The notes: generated from the letters alone by a model not told the origin. A DNA stretch of 64,000 nucleotides from Fratercula arctica (GCA_947846985.1 CANTUZ010000002.1:13836087-13900086); one strand, 5' to 3'; positions 23,651 through 37,218 are shown, counted from the stretch's first letter. Numbers and translations are program-made.

Positions 23651-24572
23651 CTTTTCACCACTGTTATACAGTTTCTTACCCCAGTGCCAAAACCATGAGT
23701 TTTTATTTAAAGCCCTGCAATAATTAGTAGAAATCTCCTTGTACTAGAGCCAGGTCTTTAGCCAGGTAATGTTTTATTGAAACAAAAAAATCTTAAATAA
23801 AAACTTTAGCACCAAAAAAAAAAAAAAAAATCATGCTTCCCTTTTCCATTTTGCTGTAGTTTCAGTCAGCTCCAAACTCCATTACCTATGAATAAGACAT
23901 TAGCTATGCTGAGCAGAAACTCAGGTCATACTGAATGTACTTCTATTACTTTTAGTTACACAGCAAGGTTAAGTGTAGTTACTGTGTTAGTTCATTTTCA
24001 TTATAGTGGATGATATTTTTGGCTTAGGGATAGCTATACAAAATTAATTGAAGCCCAGAAAACATATTTAAACTGGCCAGGCGAGCATGCAAAACCAGTC
24101 TGGTTCTATTATTCTTTTGGTCCATCAAAGAATAGCAGTGAGGAGCTTCCCCTGGCTCCGCATCACAGGCTTACAAATGCTTGATAAAAGGGCGAGCACT
24201 GTTGCAGAAGGGATTTCCTGGCCTGAAGTAGAGGAGAGAGGCACTTATGCATTTTTCAGTTTTGTTTTGCTTCTTTTTGCTAGGGCATATTTAAATAACA
24301 GTCTCTTCTTTTCCACAGTGGCATAAAGTTGCTGAACCAGAATGGAGAGAAAAGTGCTTCTTGTTGCTGAAGCAGAATACAGTAATGGATTTGCTTGCCA
24401 CGTGTCATTATCAAAGAAATACTGCAGCCAGGTTAGGTAGAACACTTTAAATCTCACATTTAAATTCTCAGTCCAAGTCAATGAAAGGTTATAACACAGG
24501 TACAACAATATGTCCATTTCATAATCCACTGTCTACTTGTTTACCAAAATATTTTCTCTCTTTTTTTCTGGT

Positions 24573-24610
<38 letters not shown>

Positions 24611-25259
24611 CCTTCTATCATCTTTGTAAGGTACCTGAGAGGCAGGTTACTCATAGAAGATCATTTTCTTTCAGGTCATTTCTGTAAATTCTAAGTCTTC
24701 CTAGGCTTAAGCAATAGATAAATACACTTAAACAGACCCATGACAACAGCATTTCACTCCAGCCTACAGCATGGACCCAACCCTCTGCTTCCCTCCCGTT
24801 CCTCTACCGGTCCAGCTGTGTGTTCTGCACTACCCTTCCACATGTCCTCGTCACATTTCGTTCAAGCCCCTTCTTCTCTATTGCTAACGTGCCTGAAAGA
24901 GCACGTCCTTTCTTATTAACGCCAAGGCTAATCTGAAAATATTTTTACTCTCCAATTATATGATTAGTAATGGGAGTTTCACACAATGGATCTCACTTTA
25001 CTCCCACTCATAGCTCCATTTCACTGCAATATAATCCCATCAAATAAAGTGGCATTTTTACATTGGTGTCACCAAGAGAAGGGAAAGGATCAGAAATCTC
25101 TGTAAACCAGGTTCCCTTTAAGATTGCCGTTCTGAGCACCGCTTTGTGGAGAGCCTCTTTGAATATGGATGGTCAGATTTCAAACAAACAAAAAAAAATC
25201 GTGGGTGATTTCTTTGCTTAAGAATGATAATAAGAAGTCTGGTAAATTGCTTTTCAGTG
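23651..25259. other. No gene seen; long A and T runs
   Basis: The stretch contains A17 at 23814-23830 and T30 at 24577-24606. Other sequence is unique. Frames at 24087-24326, 24245-24529 and 24481-24687 are chance or driven by the T run. Confidence 0.65.
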
Positions 25260-25440
25260 AGCTGTGTTTCTGGGGAGAAGCCTCAGGAGCAGAGAGGTGT
25301 GAGGCACATGGAGGGTGGGAAGGAGGGGGTCAGGGCTGCTGCTCCCCCCATCCTCACAGAGCCCGCCGGGCTGGGGGGTCAGCGGGGGGGAGCACCCAGT
25401 GCCAAAATGCTCCTCACAGCACTGTCTGACAAGAGAGATC
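25260..25440 (+). other. GC-rich block with G-quadruplex pattern
   Basis: This block has a markedly higher G and C content than its flanks. At 25313-25335 the plus strand reads GGG-T-GGG-AAGGA-GGGGG-TCA-GGG, a canonical four-run quadruplex pattern. A second G-rich patch follows at about 25372-25391. The overlapping frames at 25169-25429 and 25224-25466 have low-complexity translations and are not convincing proteins. Confidence 0.5.
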
Positions 25441-28400
25441 AGACAACAGCTGTGCTATTTCAGTAGACTTTGGATAAAAATAATACCATAACACAGCAGT
25501 GATCTGATCATTTATAACAGGTTTATTCACAAGTCATCGTTTAGTGTCCGCTTAAGTAAAACTCCGGTTGATTTATTAGCTAAGTCAATCAAAAAGCAAA
25601 ATATTCTGTGAAAAGTTTAAAAATCAGTAGCCATCTGACTTCAACAGAGGAACTTTTGCCCCATCCGTCTGCTGTTTTTATAGAGTTTTCTATAGCCATT
25701 TATGGTGTTTCTTTTCCCTTCTGCTCCTATGGTTTGTTTCTCTTATGCAATGAATTGTGAGAGTAAGACAAACCAGGAAAGGCGATAAAGGCACCATGTG
25801 ATTTTTCTTTATTTGTTCTGTAAAGCATGTAGCTCATTTTATACAACTGTATAAATGGCAATAAAATAATTGGCTTCAGTGGGAGCTTTATTTGGGTAAT
25901 TTCTACATAAAGATTATAGTCTGGGGCTCCCACTGTTTTAAGCAGTTCCAAAATACTGAGATACTTTTTTTCACATCTGTACAATATCTGTTTCACATCT
26001 CTACAGAGCTGGGATATTTGGGCAAAAAAGGGAAGCAAAATGAAAACACCAAGTGAATGAATGCATTTTAGGAATGTGCAGTGTTGGATTGTCTCTCTTC
26101 AAGAGCTTTAGTTGTGATTTCCATTTAAAATAACACGTGAAAGTACCTAGTAGTTCTGATACGTACATTTTCAGTCCCTCTTTAGTCTCTCTTTGAGAGA
26201 ATAACAAATATTTTGAAATACCTTAACTTAGGTACACAAGACTATTCATACATAAAAATGTTATCCCTGTCCCAGAGGAGGATGGGGGGGGGAGGCGGAG
26301 GGACACAAACTACAACAGCGCTGTGTTGTAGTGATGCAGGACACAGTATTTTGCCACAGCTGCTCCAGGCTGGTCGCGCAGCAGCCTGGGCTCCCTTGGC
26401 GGTGAGGAGCAGAGCAGACTGGCACGTCCCCCAGCACAGGGGTCAGCCCTCGGCTGGGTATAGGACTCTACATGAGTTTCTTGTTGCTTCTGTAGAGGAG
26501 CAAACAAGCCAGATAAGGATTTTAGCAAGGAGCCAAAATGTGACACGAAACCTTTTTATCTGTCTGAGACAGAGAAGAACAAAATCTAAGAGGCTGCTGA
26601 CTCTCACAGCCTGAGAATTGATTTTTTTTTTTTTTTTTGTAGAGTCTACTCCTTTATGTAAATAATAAGCTTTCCAAGAATAACACTGAATTCTTCTTTT
26701 AAGTATTTAAACTCTGAAAGAGATTTGACTTAATGACTAGAAGAAATCTTAGACCGAGTGTACATCAGCCCCACACATTTTGCACCATAGTGCCCTAGTT
26801 CCTCAGCCTGAACCAGCTACTTTTACAGATATATGAATAATCACGTTGCTGTAAACTACCTGATTCTGCACAGTAAAGTAGAACTGAGGAAGTGTCTAAA
26901 GGGGCTAATAAAGAGCATTCAGGAGAAACAAATATTTGGAGAGATGAACGATATGAAATGGGGATGCCATGTGGCATTAATCATTAATTTGAAATGACAA
27001 TGACTTTCTAATAGCTGTTCTCTTGCAGTTGAACTCTTTTGCCAAGATATATATTTGCTACTTAAGTGGATGATCATGTCTTAGAGATTGTAGATCGTTG
27101 GTGAGAGTCCGTTACCATTTACTTTCCTTGAGATTCAATATCTCCTTCTTTCTCCTGGACTGCCTTTCTAACAAGTGTAGAGGTTAAACGTGAAAGGAGC
27201 ACAAACGCAGAGGAAAGGAAGGTGTTAAAGACTAAGTAGCCCTGTAAAACTTTTTGTGCTCTTCCTCCAGCTCTCACATCAAGAGGCACTCAGGACCCAA
27301 CTGCACCAATTGTTATAAATGCCAGCCAGAAACGTACTTGTTCTCATCTGCAAAAAGTGATACTGAAGTGCCATTATGGGCACCTAGCTATTACCTAAAG
27401 ATCACATAACAGGATAAACAAATTCCCCTTGGACAGTTAAGTCTGTATGAAGGGCCTCCATCTTGCAACAAGGAAGACTTTGAACTTTTGATAGTGGATA
27501 TTTATCTGCCTAAGTTACAAGCATCTAAAGTATGAGCACCTAAGCAATAAAGGTACAGCTTTTGTGACGAAGAATGGCAAGTATTGTGGGGGAGGAGAGG
27601 CTGACAGTGGTGTGACCATTTTCTTACCCTCTGAAAGCACACAGACTGGTGAAGACAAAGGAGGGAACAACAGTTTTCTTGGATATCTAGTAAGTCTGCC
27701 TCATGTATAAGCATCTAGAAACCAGCAGTATACTTTGTATAGGTTGAAAATTGTATCCACCAAAGGCCTCTAGCTGGCTGACAGCTTGGAATGAAGCCCG
27801 TGCCTCCAAATAGGCCAGCTAAAACTACTGGATTTCTAGGACCTTCAGCGTATTGGTGAGAGAGGTGCAAGTTCTCATAGAATCCTTTATGCTTTGTTAA
27901 AAGTAGAGTATAATGGGCAAGGTAGCCCTTGTACAGAATAGACATTCCATTTTACTTTAGAGAGAATAAATTACTGGAGTACTATAAAATAAAAGCAGGT
28001 TATAAAACAGGCAGGAAAATGGGGAAGAACAAGTTGTACTGCCAGCTCCAGCACAGATGCATATGCACAACGCTGAGAAAATAAGCCGTCTTTCCCAGCC
28101 TCAGTGACAGTAAATAAAGAGTGATGGCTAACAAAAACAATGTGATAAAGGCTGGGTTGTGTGAGTTGCTCTTTTGCAAGAAACACATAGTACAGCATAT
28201 TCATTAGTCATATTATTGCTAACTGAGTTTTATGTATAGCTCCCTGTCCACCCAACTGAAAGCACAGTATGTACTATATATTTCCTCTGATGCACTGGTA
28301 GTGATCAAATCTAAGCTGGCTCTAGTGTAAGCCAGAAAGGAAAATAAAAGCAGCATTTCTAAGAAGGGGAGGAAAAGGAAAGCAAAGGAACAGTAAGGAC

Positions 28401-28700
28401 ACATTCATTTAAAGTGATGTGAAAGACCGAGTATGTACCACATCATAGAAGAAAGAAAGTATGGGAAGTGGCATTCCACAAGTACTAGACAAAATCTGTA
28501 GCAAATGGCAGTGCTTTACATTTGTGTATTTTGTTCCTTGGCTCAGCTGCTGCCAGTGGTGGTACTTATTAGAATACTTCCTGCGCTACAAAGGACTGAA
28601 AAGAGCTGCCAGCCTACAGCTGGTGATGCGCTTTAGGTCAAGAGTAAAGGTAGAAGGATGAATACAGAGAACAGACCAACAATTTCCCCATTGGAACAAA
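25441..28700. other. No gene seen
   Basis: The sequence is mostly unique and AT-rich. It includes a G9 run at 26284-26292 followed by a GC-richer patch to about 26460, and T17 at 26622-26638. The 133-codon plus frame at 26213-26614 crosses the G run and GC patch, has no recognisable domain, and overlaps an open minus frame at 26310-26546. Other frames (25727-26038, 27502-27714, 27971-28204 and similar) are short and unrecognised. Confidence 0.55.
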
Positions 28701-31700
28701 AGGATTCCTGATGGTTTTAATCCAGAAGGAAGATGGCAGATGACTGATCAGTCTGGAGTGTTTTCTGGTCTTCTGAGCATCTGAAGAAGTCACTACTGAA
28801 AGGCCTTGGAGGGTGTGAGGGCATCCAACTATTCAGTGTTTGCTCATCAGCTCCAGCAAGAGAAGTCAGAAGGATCAATTATGGACATCGCGTAACAGTA
28901 AATCCTCAGTCCCTTTAAGATATTCCCTAATTTCTCAACTTGCTCTTTCAGGTTTGAGAGCTGAAGAGACGTTGATGAGGTAGAGTCAGATGTTCAGTCA
29001 AGTGACTTCAAAGTAACAGGTTACCGTGCATCAAAGCCATGGCAAATGTTCTTGTGAGTGCTCTCACAAAGGCATATGTCAGGCGAGTTGAGACAGTTTA
29101 GTCCACAGTAGAAAGCATTTGAGCTAAGTGCATCTAAGCTGCCATGAGCACTGCTTTGGAGCCAGCGTTATCTCACTTGTCGGTACTGCTGCAACACCTG
29201 AATGTTGTCATACACAGAAGCAGCATCATTTGCCATTCTGTCCTTGTACCTCATGTCACCTCCAGGATTGTGTATAAGCCAAATTTCCATGTGAAGAGAG
29301 ATTCTTGAAGGAGCCTTAGGAGGTAAAAATATCTGAAATTCACTGAAATTCAGTGCAAACTGAATGTTTAACCGATTAAGATCCCAATTAAATTATCAAG
29401 GACTCAGAAAAAATCACAGATACTGCTGTTGTAAATTCAAATAATTGAGTAATACCAAGTCCCAGTTTAACCTCATCCATAATCTCATTTTATTCAGTAA
29501 AACACAGTTTACCTAAGATTTTAAAAGCAGTTCATTTCCCTTGACAGATATGACGTTACATTATTTTCTTACATTTGGATTGTCATCAGTCATCAAGTCA
29601 GAGCTAACCCAAAGTCATTATACCAAGCGCTTATAATTTTTCCCCTTAGAAAAAAAGCACTGAATCCTCACCCCAGTTCACTTCCCTATAGGTACAGGAA
29701 TAAAAAAACCCAACAGAGTGAAACACAGGATTTGTACTGACTGCTGCACAGGGCTCAGTTTTATCTTAAATGAATATGACTTCTCCAAAAAGATGAATTC
29801 AGAGCTTCAGCGCGTGCTCACCAGGATTTTGAGGGAAGGCTCACTGGGAAGTCTTGTAATGGTCTACGCTGACTTTCTGCAAAGCACCCCCTTGAACCAA
29901 GGGTTGGCAATGGGGACATGCCACGTTATTAATTAAACCTTTGGCACTTCCACAGCACTTATCAACTAGTAAATTGTTATGCAAAATGTGAATATTCCTG
30001 AAGTTGTATTTTGGCCTTACCGATTTGCCTGGTGACATGGCTCCAAGCAGCATGTGAAGTTTTCTGGTGTTCTTTGCTCTGGGGAGCAGGGAAGTCAGTG
30101 CTGAGACACAGAATTTGATGGCAGCTTACACTATCCATCAGACGTTTTATTGGCCAAAGGAGAGTCAAGGATTAGAAGCTTAATCCTTGAAGCAAATTTT
30201 ATTTCCTAACTTTGATTTTGCCCACAAAACAAAGTCCCTATAAACCCAGCCATAGGATTTACTGGATGCATTTTTCCAGCTTGAAAGCAAATCTTTAATT
30301 CTTTATCCTGCATTTTGTGAGACAATGTGAACTCATCAGAGTCCTTCAGTACAGGGCTGAGCCTCAGCTTCTTTTGCATTTGAGCTGCCTTGGCCAAAAA
30401 GTCCCACGAGCACAGGCAGCACCTCAGGAATGGTGCGACTGAGAGTGGCAAAGAACTGGACTGCAAATATAATTAGATGAGAAATAGGAATCTTTGGCTG
30501 CTTGCTGTTATTTACAATCAAAATTATCAAGTATTCTGGCTTAAGCTACAGTGAAGCACTGAAGAATTGTTTTTGGACATTAGCTGTTGCCGCTGCCCTG
30601 CCTGTTGTGGTTTTTTCAATATGTAGTTTTGTACACTGAATAAAATTTACAAACCAGCAACCCTTTGAGGATAAGAGAAGGTGGCACTTCATCCTACCTT
30701 TGAGATACCCATGTGATGGGTTTGGGAGGGTTGACCAGGGAGGACAACCGAGCAGCCTGAGCAATAGGAAATGCTGAGATGGTGAATGGCACATTCCTAT
30801 TGCCAGGGCTGCCCAGGAGCCAATCCCTGATTTTGCAAGAGGGGACCATTTTGCTGGTAGAGGTAACGCTGTAACCAGACCTGCTTTCTGTGGGCCTGGG
30901 ATTCGTATGCTGACACAGCCAGATTTAATTACTCAGGTAACACAATGAAACTGCAGATGTAGCATGCTTCCAGCTTAGGTGGCAACCTTCTTAAAGCAGG
31001 AAAATGTTAGTGTCAGGTAGAGCATGAAATGCAGTGTCAGGAGAGACAGTAAAGTTAAACAAGGCAAAAAATAGACCAAAAAAATTTACTATACCAATAT
31101 GGTAATTAACTACCCAAAGAGTAGGGCAAGGGGAATATAAGGTTGTGCTTGAGTTAATTCACATAGTGATGCATCACGATATTTGGAAGCATCGCAGTGG
31201 CACTTCATTCTTCAGACATGCAAAGAAGTGCCGGTAGGCAAAAATTTAGGGAAATCTGTTTGTTGGCTGAATTCAATTTAAGATCAATGGAGCTTTTACT
31301 TAATATTACTACTAGTAACAGGAATGGTACTGAAATGAAATATTTGATAGCAAACAGGATCTTAAGAAAATAGTTTAATCAAGTCTAAAAAAAAAATAAA
31401 GGGAAGGAAAAGATTTTAGATAGATGCAATGTAATTTTTACACTAGTTCCTACCAAGTCTTCTAAAAAGAAGCCCTTAAAAAATGAAAAGGAATATTTTT
31501 GAACAGATGGGTGGAGGGGAGTCAACAAGAAAAAAGGAGAGAAATCCTGTAGTCTTCCAGAAGAAAATTCTGCCTGCTCTCCATGGCTACCCACAGGAAA
31601 TACAAGTACAGCAGGGGAGAATGTGCTTTTGTAGTTACTGAGGTTTTCGATGCAGAACGGACTGCAAAGGCATGTCCCATACCAGCTAGCACAAACTGTA

Positions 31701-32964
31701 CTGTAAGCTGGAAATGACAGGAGAGCACTTTCACCCCGTCTATAGCACATTATGGGAACAGCAGCAAAGCCCAGGGTTGCCTTGACCTAAAGAAAAGCCA
31801 AATAGTTTGGCAGAACATACTGTAGGTTCTTCCAAATATGGAAGTTTCTTCTGATCTCTGGGCATATTTCAGCAGAACTATTTTTAAACATAAGCTTTTC
31901 AAGTACTTTTCTTTGATTGGGAAGCAGAAAATATGGAGAGAGTGGAGTAATTCCCATTGTTTTGTTTTGTTTTTTTAAACAGTATGTTCCTGGTGTCAGG
32001 AATATCAAATAACACTAGTGCGTGTATACAACTGAGAGAGATAACAACAATTTTTTAGCTTACTACAGATGCTGAATTTTGAAAAAAAAAAAGATGGAAA
32101 GCAAAAATCTAGCTTTAGATCTTTATCTCCCCTCCTCCAACTGAATAATAGAAGTTATCATAACCTAGTTGGCAAAAGCAGCAGAAATTATGCAGAATTA
32201 CTATCCTTCACTGGTCTTCAGCTCTCTGGGAACTCACACGCATGTTCCTGTAGCAAGATGTTCATTCCAGCACCTGGACCCCCACAGTGGGGCAGCGTTT
32301 TGTCATCTTTGTGTATACACAAGGTTCTCAAATGACACTGAAAATATGAATACATCTTCTGAGTGCTCCTATGAAATAGAAGTAACCACGACTACTAACT
32401 GACACTGGTTAATTATCACCATAAGCACTGTTCCAGGATTGCCAACAGTCCAGGGCCAATAATATGAATCGTGCCAAGCATTTTCGGGATAGGAGACTTG
32501 GTATATTCGACCAAAAAAAAAAAATTCCCATGTCTAGAAACATTTACATTTTCAGAGCCCACTGGTTACAACGGTACTTGTTGCAGAAAGAATTAATTTT
32601 TTTCTTTCTTTTCTATTTTTCTTCATAGCCAGGTGTTGGTAATGGGGAAAAGAGATCAGGTGTTTCTTAGCTTTGTGACCATCCTCAAGAATTGACATGG
32701 ACCAGGGAACATTCATAACAGCCGATCTGGATGTGGTAACTCTGGTTTCAGCAGGTAAAAGAGTTCAGCTGTATGGACAATGGCCCTGTCACACCACTTG
32801 GCTTCAAGGCCAAAGAACATTTTCTGGTCACTTTTATTTACTAGAACAGACGCAGCTGTTGATGGTGCACAGCCGTTATGGAACACTTGATTCCAGTTCT
32901 TTTGCTGTCCTATGATGCAGATCGATTCAAATTTGCTGTGTGTCCTTGATTTGCTTATTTACTG
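28701..32964. other. No gene seen
   Basis: The sequence is unique and AT-rich. Minus frames at 31385-31750 (121 codons) and 31522-31734 overlap in different frames and contain many Phe, Ser and Leu residues, as expected from T-rich sequence. Frames at 30206-30466, 30546-30794, 32069-32335 and 32697-32915 are unrecognised. No transposon or RNA gene was found. Confidence 0.55.
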
Positions 32965-33525
32965 TAACATAAGAACATAAAAAGTCTTTTCTGGGTCATA
33001 TTAAACATTTATTTAGTCCAAAATCTTTCTCTGACAATGCGAATAAGCCTACAGATGAGTTTAAGAACAGGACAAATGTAGCAGAACTTGCCAAGGATTC
33101 TCTCTTCAGTTCCAGTTATTTTGAGTTCAGGGGCTGCCTGAGGCAGAAGCACTACCTTAGTATTCAATCGCTCCCTGATAGATCTCTCTTCTGTTAGTGT
33201 GAAGCTGTGTACACCTTTGGATCCTCCTGTGTCTTGCAGCACTGAGGTCTGTGTTTTACCTTCACTTTGTGTGAGAATCGAGTCCTTTTGTTTGCTTTCA
33301 GTCTGCTGGCTGCTAGCTTGATTTGATGTCGTTGTACTGCAACGGTGAACAGTCACTGATCCTTCTCTGTTTATCCTCTCCATATAACTCGTGATTTTAT
33401 AGATCACTTTCCCTTAGTGCATCTTAATTGATTTCTTTTCCGGGAGGGATCATCATGCATGGGGTGGTTCTTTCAGATGCCACTCCATAATTCTCACCAT
33501 CCTTGTACTCCTTCTCTGAACCTTT
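32965..33525 (-). mobile_element. Ancient amniote-type CR1 LINE, ORF2 C-terminus and 3' UTR
   Basis: In plus-strand order the sequence gives the reverse complement of the old CR1 3' half. Landmarks are AACATAAGAACATAAAAAGTC near 32967, TGGGTCATATTAAACATTTATTTAGTCCA, GTTTAAGAACAGGACAAATG near 33059-33078, TTCAGGGGCTGCCTGAGGCAGA near 33125-33146, CTTTTGTTTGCTTTCAGTCTGC, CTCCATATAACTCGTGATTTTATAGA near 33377-33402, and CCTTCTCTGAACC near 33510. The minus frame at 33009-33407 (132 codons) is a leftover of the ORF2 C-terminus, with MIYKITSYMERINREG matching the family's YKIM..ME..NRE segment. It is not a host gene. Confidence 0.8.
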
Positions 33526-34502
33526 TTTTTTTTCTTCATACAGATAGCAAAGGTCTTTTACGCTACTTAGGATGGGAGAGAGCTCTTACTGAATTTGTAT
33601 GGTGCCTCAAGCATGGGTGAGTAGATGCTGCTGTAATACAATATGAAGGAAGAGCTGTAGATCAAAGGCAAGATTTATGTAACTATTGAGGTACCTTAGA
33701 ATGCAGAAGGTGACAAACAAGACTTACAGAAGCATCTCTGCAGATTAGGTACCTAACTTCTCTTGATCACCTTACCAGCACAGCAGAACCCTTTTCATGT
33801 TGCTGATCTTTCGGATAACAGCCCATAGGTCAGTGATTAAAAGCAATCAGTGATACCATATGCACACAGAAACCAGCACTGCTACTTCCCAGGCCCAATC
33901 ACACCCAGACATGACACATCTGTAGAAACAGAGGGAGCCTGGCAAATATAAATAATGTGAATTTTGATGATTCACAGGGGAAACCAATCCTGTGAATATA
34001 AAAGAGGTAATAAAAAATCACAAGGAAAGGAGATTCAGCAATGCTGGCTTAATAAACTGTAAGAAATGAGCTTGGGAAATTAATGAAGTCCTAAGAATTC
34101 TTGGAAAGAAAGATGTATTACTCTTCCTTGACATATACTATATTTTATCCACGGAGATGTTTTTCTGTCTTTCACTTAATGTTTTGCTAAAGAGTAAGCT
34201 TGAAAATCAGTTTAAAATTTTTCAGTTTCCCCTAATTTCATTATGCAAAGAAAGGATCATGATGAATCAGACCAGTAAAGTTTTCAACAACTTCAAACCT
34301 GTATAAGTACTTCTGCCTTCGTTATGGGAAGATGGGGAATGAAAAGATGGCCATAGCAAGACAAAGACACAGTTGCAGACACCTGAGTTACAAACTGAAG
34401 CACTTAATTACTGAGAGTCTTTTCTGGTGTCTTTAAACTTTGGACAACTAAGTTATTATTTTGATATAGAAACTATTTACAATCAAGCCAGCCATATCTG
34501 CA

Positions 34503-34534
<32 letters not shown>

Positions 34535-36892
34535 GGAAAGTGTTGAATTTTGTGAAAGCAATTCATTTAACCTCACCAATTATTATTTTTTTTTTATGCT
34601 TATGAGTCAGAGAAGGAAAAATGGCTGAAATGGATTCTCAAGGTATGACCCTTTCTGGCTGTAGACCAGTCATGCAGGCTTGTGTGCTTAAGCCAGGGAT
34701 GGCCATGTGGGATGCTGGTACGCAAAAAATGGTGCACTTGACCAGGGTTTCCCAGTGCATAACCAAGGCTTGGAATGGATCTTCATTTGTATTTGATGCA
34801 CTTATTTCTCATGTAAATATTTTTGAATGTCATGTACATTTCAGCGTATTGTGTACAGGTGCACGTAGAGCAGAGGAGTAAACTATTCTCAGCAAACAAC
34901 TTGTTCATCAAATAGAGCTGCTTTATCTTTTTAAAAAAACCCATTTGTATACAAACTTCACGTTTTTTTTTTTTTTAATCTGAGATTACTCTGGACTAAA
35001 TTTATGCTTAGTGTTAATACAGCTGGCAAAACCAGGCATTAGTTGACTGGTTTATAGAAACATATTGTAGCCTGTGAATTCCTTGCCAGCTATTCCTGTC
35101 TTAACTGTACGTACTGTGTTTGTTATGGAGAACCTATTTTCATGCTGCTCAGTTGTATGAATTCACCTGGATGACAGCATTACACACGTTTCCTAAATGG
35201 GAACGCTACACCCTTCCTCCACTGCTACTCTCTGTTCTCAGTCTGTCTGAACTTTGAGCAAATATGCACTGACGTTTTGCTTCTTTCTCTTGCTATGGAA
35301 AAGTTGTCCTAAGAATTTTATTGCCTGAAAGTTTACATAAAAGATCAGCCAGAGATTTGACTGGGGAAAGGACAAGGAAAAGGAGGGAAAAGAGGAGACT
35401 TAAATGTGCAGTAGTCTTTCCATTAGCCCTGTAAGACGCACACAGCTCGGATCAGGGGGTGCAGTAGAGGCTCCTTGTCCATGTTACAGCTGCATTTGGC
35501 CTTGACCAGAGAAAAGGGTCCGTCCATTGGGTTCAACACTGAGGTAACTGTGAATTCTATGGTCTGTGTAACACACAACGTCAGGCTAAATGATGTAAAA
35601 GTCATCACTGGTCTTCAAATCAATAAATTCCAATGGGTGATTTTTTGAATCATAGTGAAATGAATGTTTATGACTAGTTTTCCTGGCTGTTGCTATAATA
35701 TAATGCCTGTGGACCACATGCTTTATTTCAGGCAGAGTTTATGTACCTCCAAGAGAGGAGTATATAATCCCCTTTCAGATCAGATGGTCTGTGAAAGAGC
35801 AGATGAATGCAGAGTACATACTGGAGAAAAAACGGAAAGCAATAAGGTTAGTTGGTTTAATGTCAGTGTTACTGTCTTTGGCTTATAATAAATGAGCATT
35901 AGAAAGGATTTCACTCACAACAAACACTTCTGATAGCATAATAGACTGAAAAAAATGAATTTTTACAGGCCCTCACTCATGTAAACTATAACAGCAACTG
36001 GATACAATGTCAGGAGAATGGCTTATGCATTATATGAGTGCATGAACCAAACACTTCTGTTGACATCATATAGAAGTCATTACACTTTCAATTGACTTAT
36101 TTTGCCATTGCAAACCCTGTTATCTTCTCAGTGGAAGATTTTCTCCTCTGTGTTTTTTTCAGAGGAAGATTTTATATTGTCTTAGGAAGTGCTGCTGTTA
36201 ATAAGATTTTAAAATATTTTTTTTTATAGTCACATTGTTGATCTCTTTCAGTTGTAAGGTGAACAGAATGACAATTATTGAGGGGCCACTTCCACACAGC
36301 TGATGTACAGCTAGATACAGTTGAGGATTTCTGTGTTATATAGCATTCCCCTTTTTATGTGACACGGTGCATGTGCTACACCTGCTGTGGGGACTACAAA
36401 CCCGCTGCCTTTCTCCTTTTTTTCCTTATCCTCCCCTGCCCTAATGATTAATTTCCATGTATTTGCTATTTCACACATTTACCTCACTTGTTGGCTTGAA
36501 AAATTATGGCCCTTTAGTGTACACCAGTGCTAAAGTGCATAAAAAAATAATTAGTTCTGAAACATATTTGACTGGATGAACAATGAAGTTTAATTTTCCC
36601 TCATTTTATCTACCTAAAAGAACTAAATATCTGAACAGTCAAATGTTTTGATCTTTTTTTGACTTTTTTGGTTACCCTGATGTCACAGTTACTATGAAGA
36701 ATTTTTGAAATTCTGTTTTTCTGCTTTGATTCACAGCCCTAAGTATGTGTAATTTAGGACACATGTTTATATTTATTCTTTATTGTAGACATGTGCTTAA
36801 ATGCATTTCTGAATTGGGGCTTTTGGCAAGCAGAGCAAAGAATATACAAGGCATGTTGTGTTTGCTGCTGTGCAACTTTCTGCCATAATAGA
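33526..36892. other. No gene seen
   Basis: The sequence is unique and AT-rich with T28 at 34507-34534. The plus frame at 34621-34881 (86 codons), the minus frame at 35423-35608 and the plus frame at 35664-35888 have no recognisable product or splice context. Confidence 0.6.
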
Positions 36893-37218
36893 TTTTTTTT
36901 TTGGTGTTCACACCCGTATTTGGCTCAAAGCTGGGAACAGAGCCATGGCAGCTAATTGAGCAACCAGATTCTTGGCCTTGAGGACCTGATGGCCATAGCC
37001 CAGGTTGTCATACTGGTGTTCAGCAACTGGTAGAGCACAGGAACTGACTCACTTGTAGGGCTGCACAGAGTAAGCTGGAACCAGGGGGGGAGTGCAACAC
37101 TGTGGAAAGACTCTTTTGTCCAACAAGACATTACAAACCTTCTTACAGTAGGAGTCATAGGCCACAGCCGCCTGGTTAGCAATACATACTGATGAACTTG
37201 CCTAGGTACTGACTGCAA
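36893..37218 (-). pseudogene. Candidate processed pseudogene, parent gene unknown
   Basis: On the minus strand the frame running from 37183 to the TGA at 36908-36910 is open for 91 codons except for one TGA at 37049-37051. Its translation looks like real protein: it includes IANQAAVAYDSYCKK, VCNVLLDKRVF, then after the stop EHQYDNLGYGHQVLKAK and LVAQLAAMALF. Five bases after the final stop the minus strand runs into A10 (36893-36902), as expected for a retrocopied mRNA tail. A second frame (36952-37218, 88 codons) is also open but its composition is less protein-like. Upstream, CTCTGCTTTGCAG on the minus strand resembles a splice acceptor, so a decayed exon is an alternative. I do not recognise the parent protein. 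Confidence 0.33.

Noticed and set aside
24577..24606. T30 and other long A/T runs as SINE tails or retrocopy tails
   Set aside because: No SINE body or mRNA-like sequence adjoins them, except for the cases listed. They look like plain homopolymers.
26213..26614. 133-codon plus-strand frame
   Set aside because: It crosses a G9 run and a GC-rich patch. The antisense strand is open too, and no domain is seen.
31385..31750. 121-codon minus-strand frame
   Set aside because: It is rich in Ser, Phe and Leu from T-rich DNA, overlaps another frame on the same strand, and has no recognisable product.
33009..33407. 132-codon minus-strand frame as a possible host gene
   Set aside because: It matches the C-terminus of CR1 ORF2 and is flanked by CR1 3' UTR. 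It is a transposon remnant.
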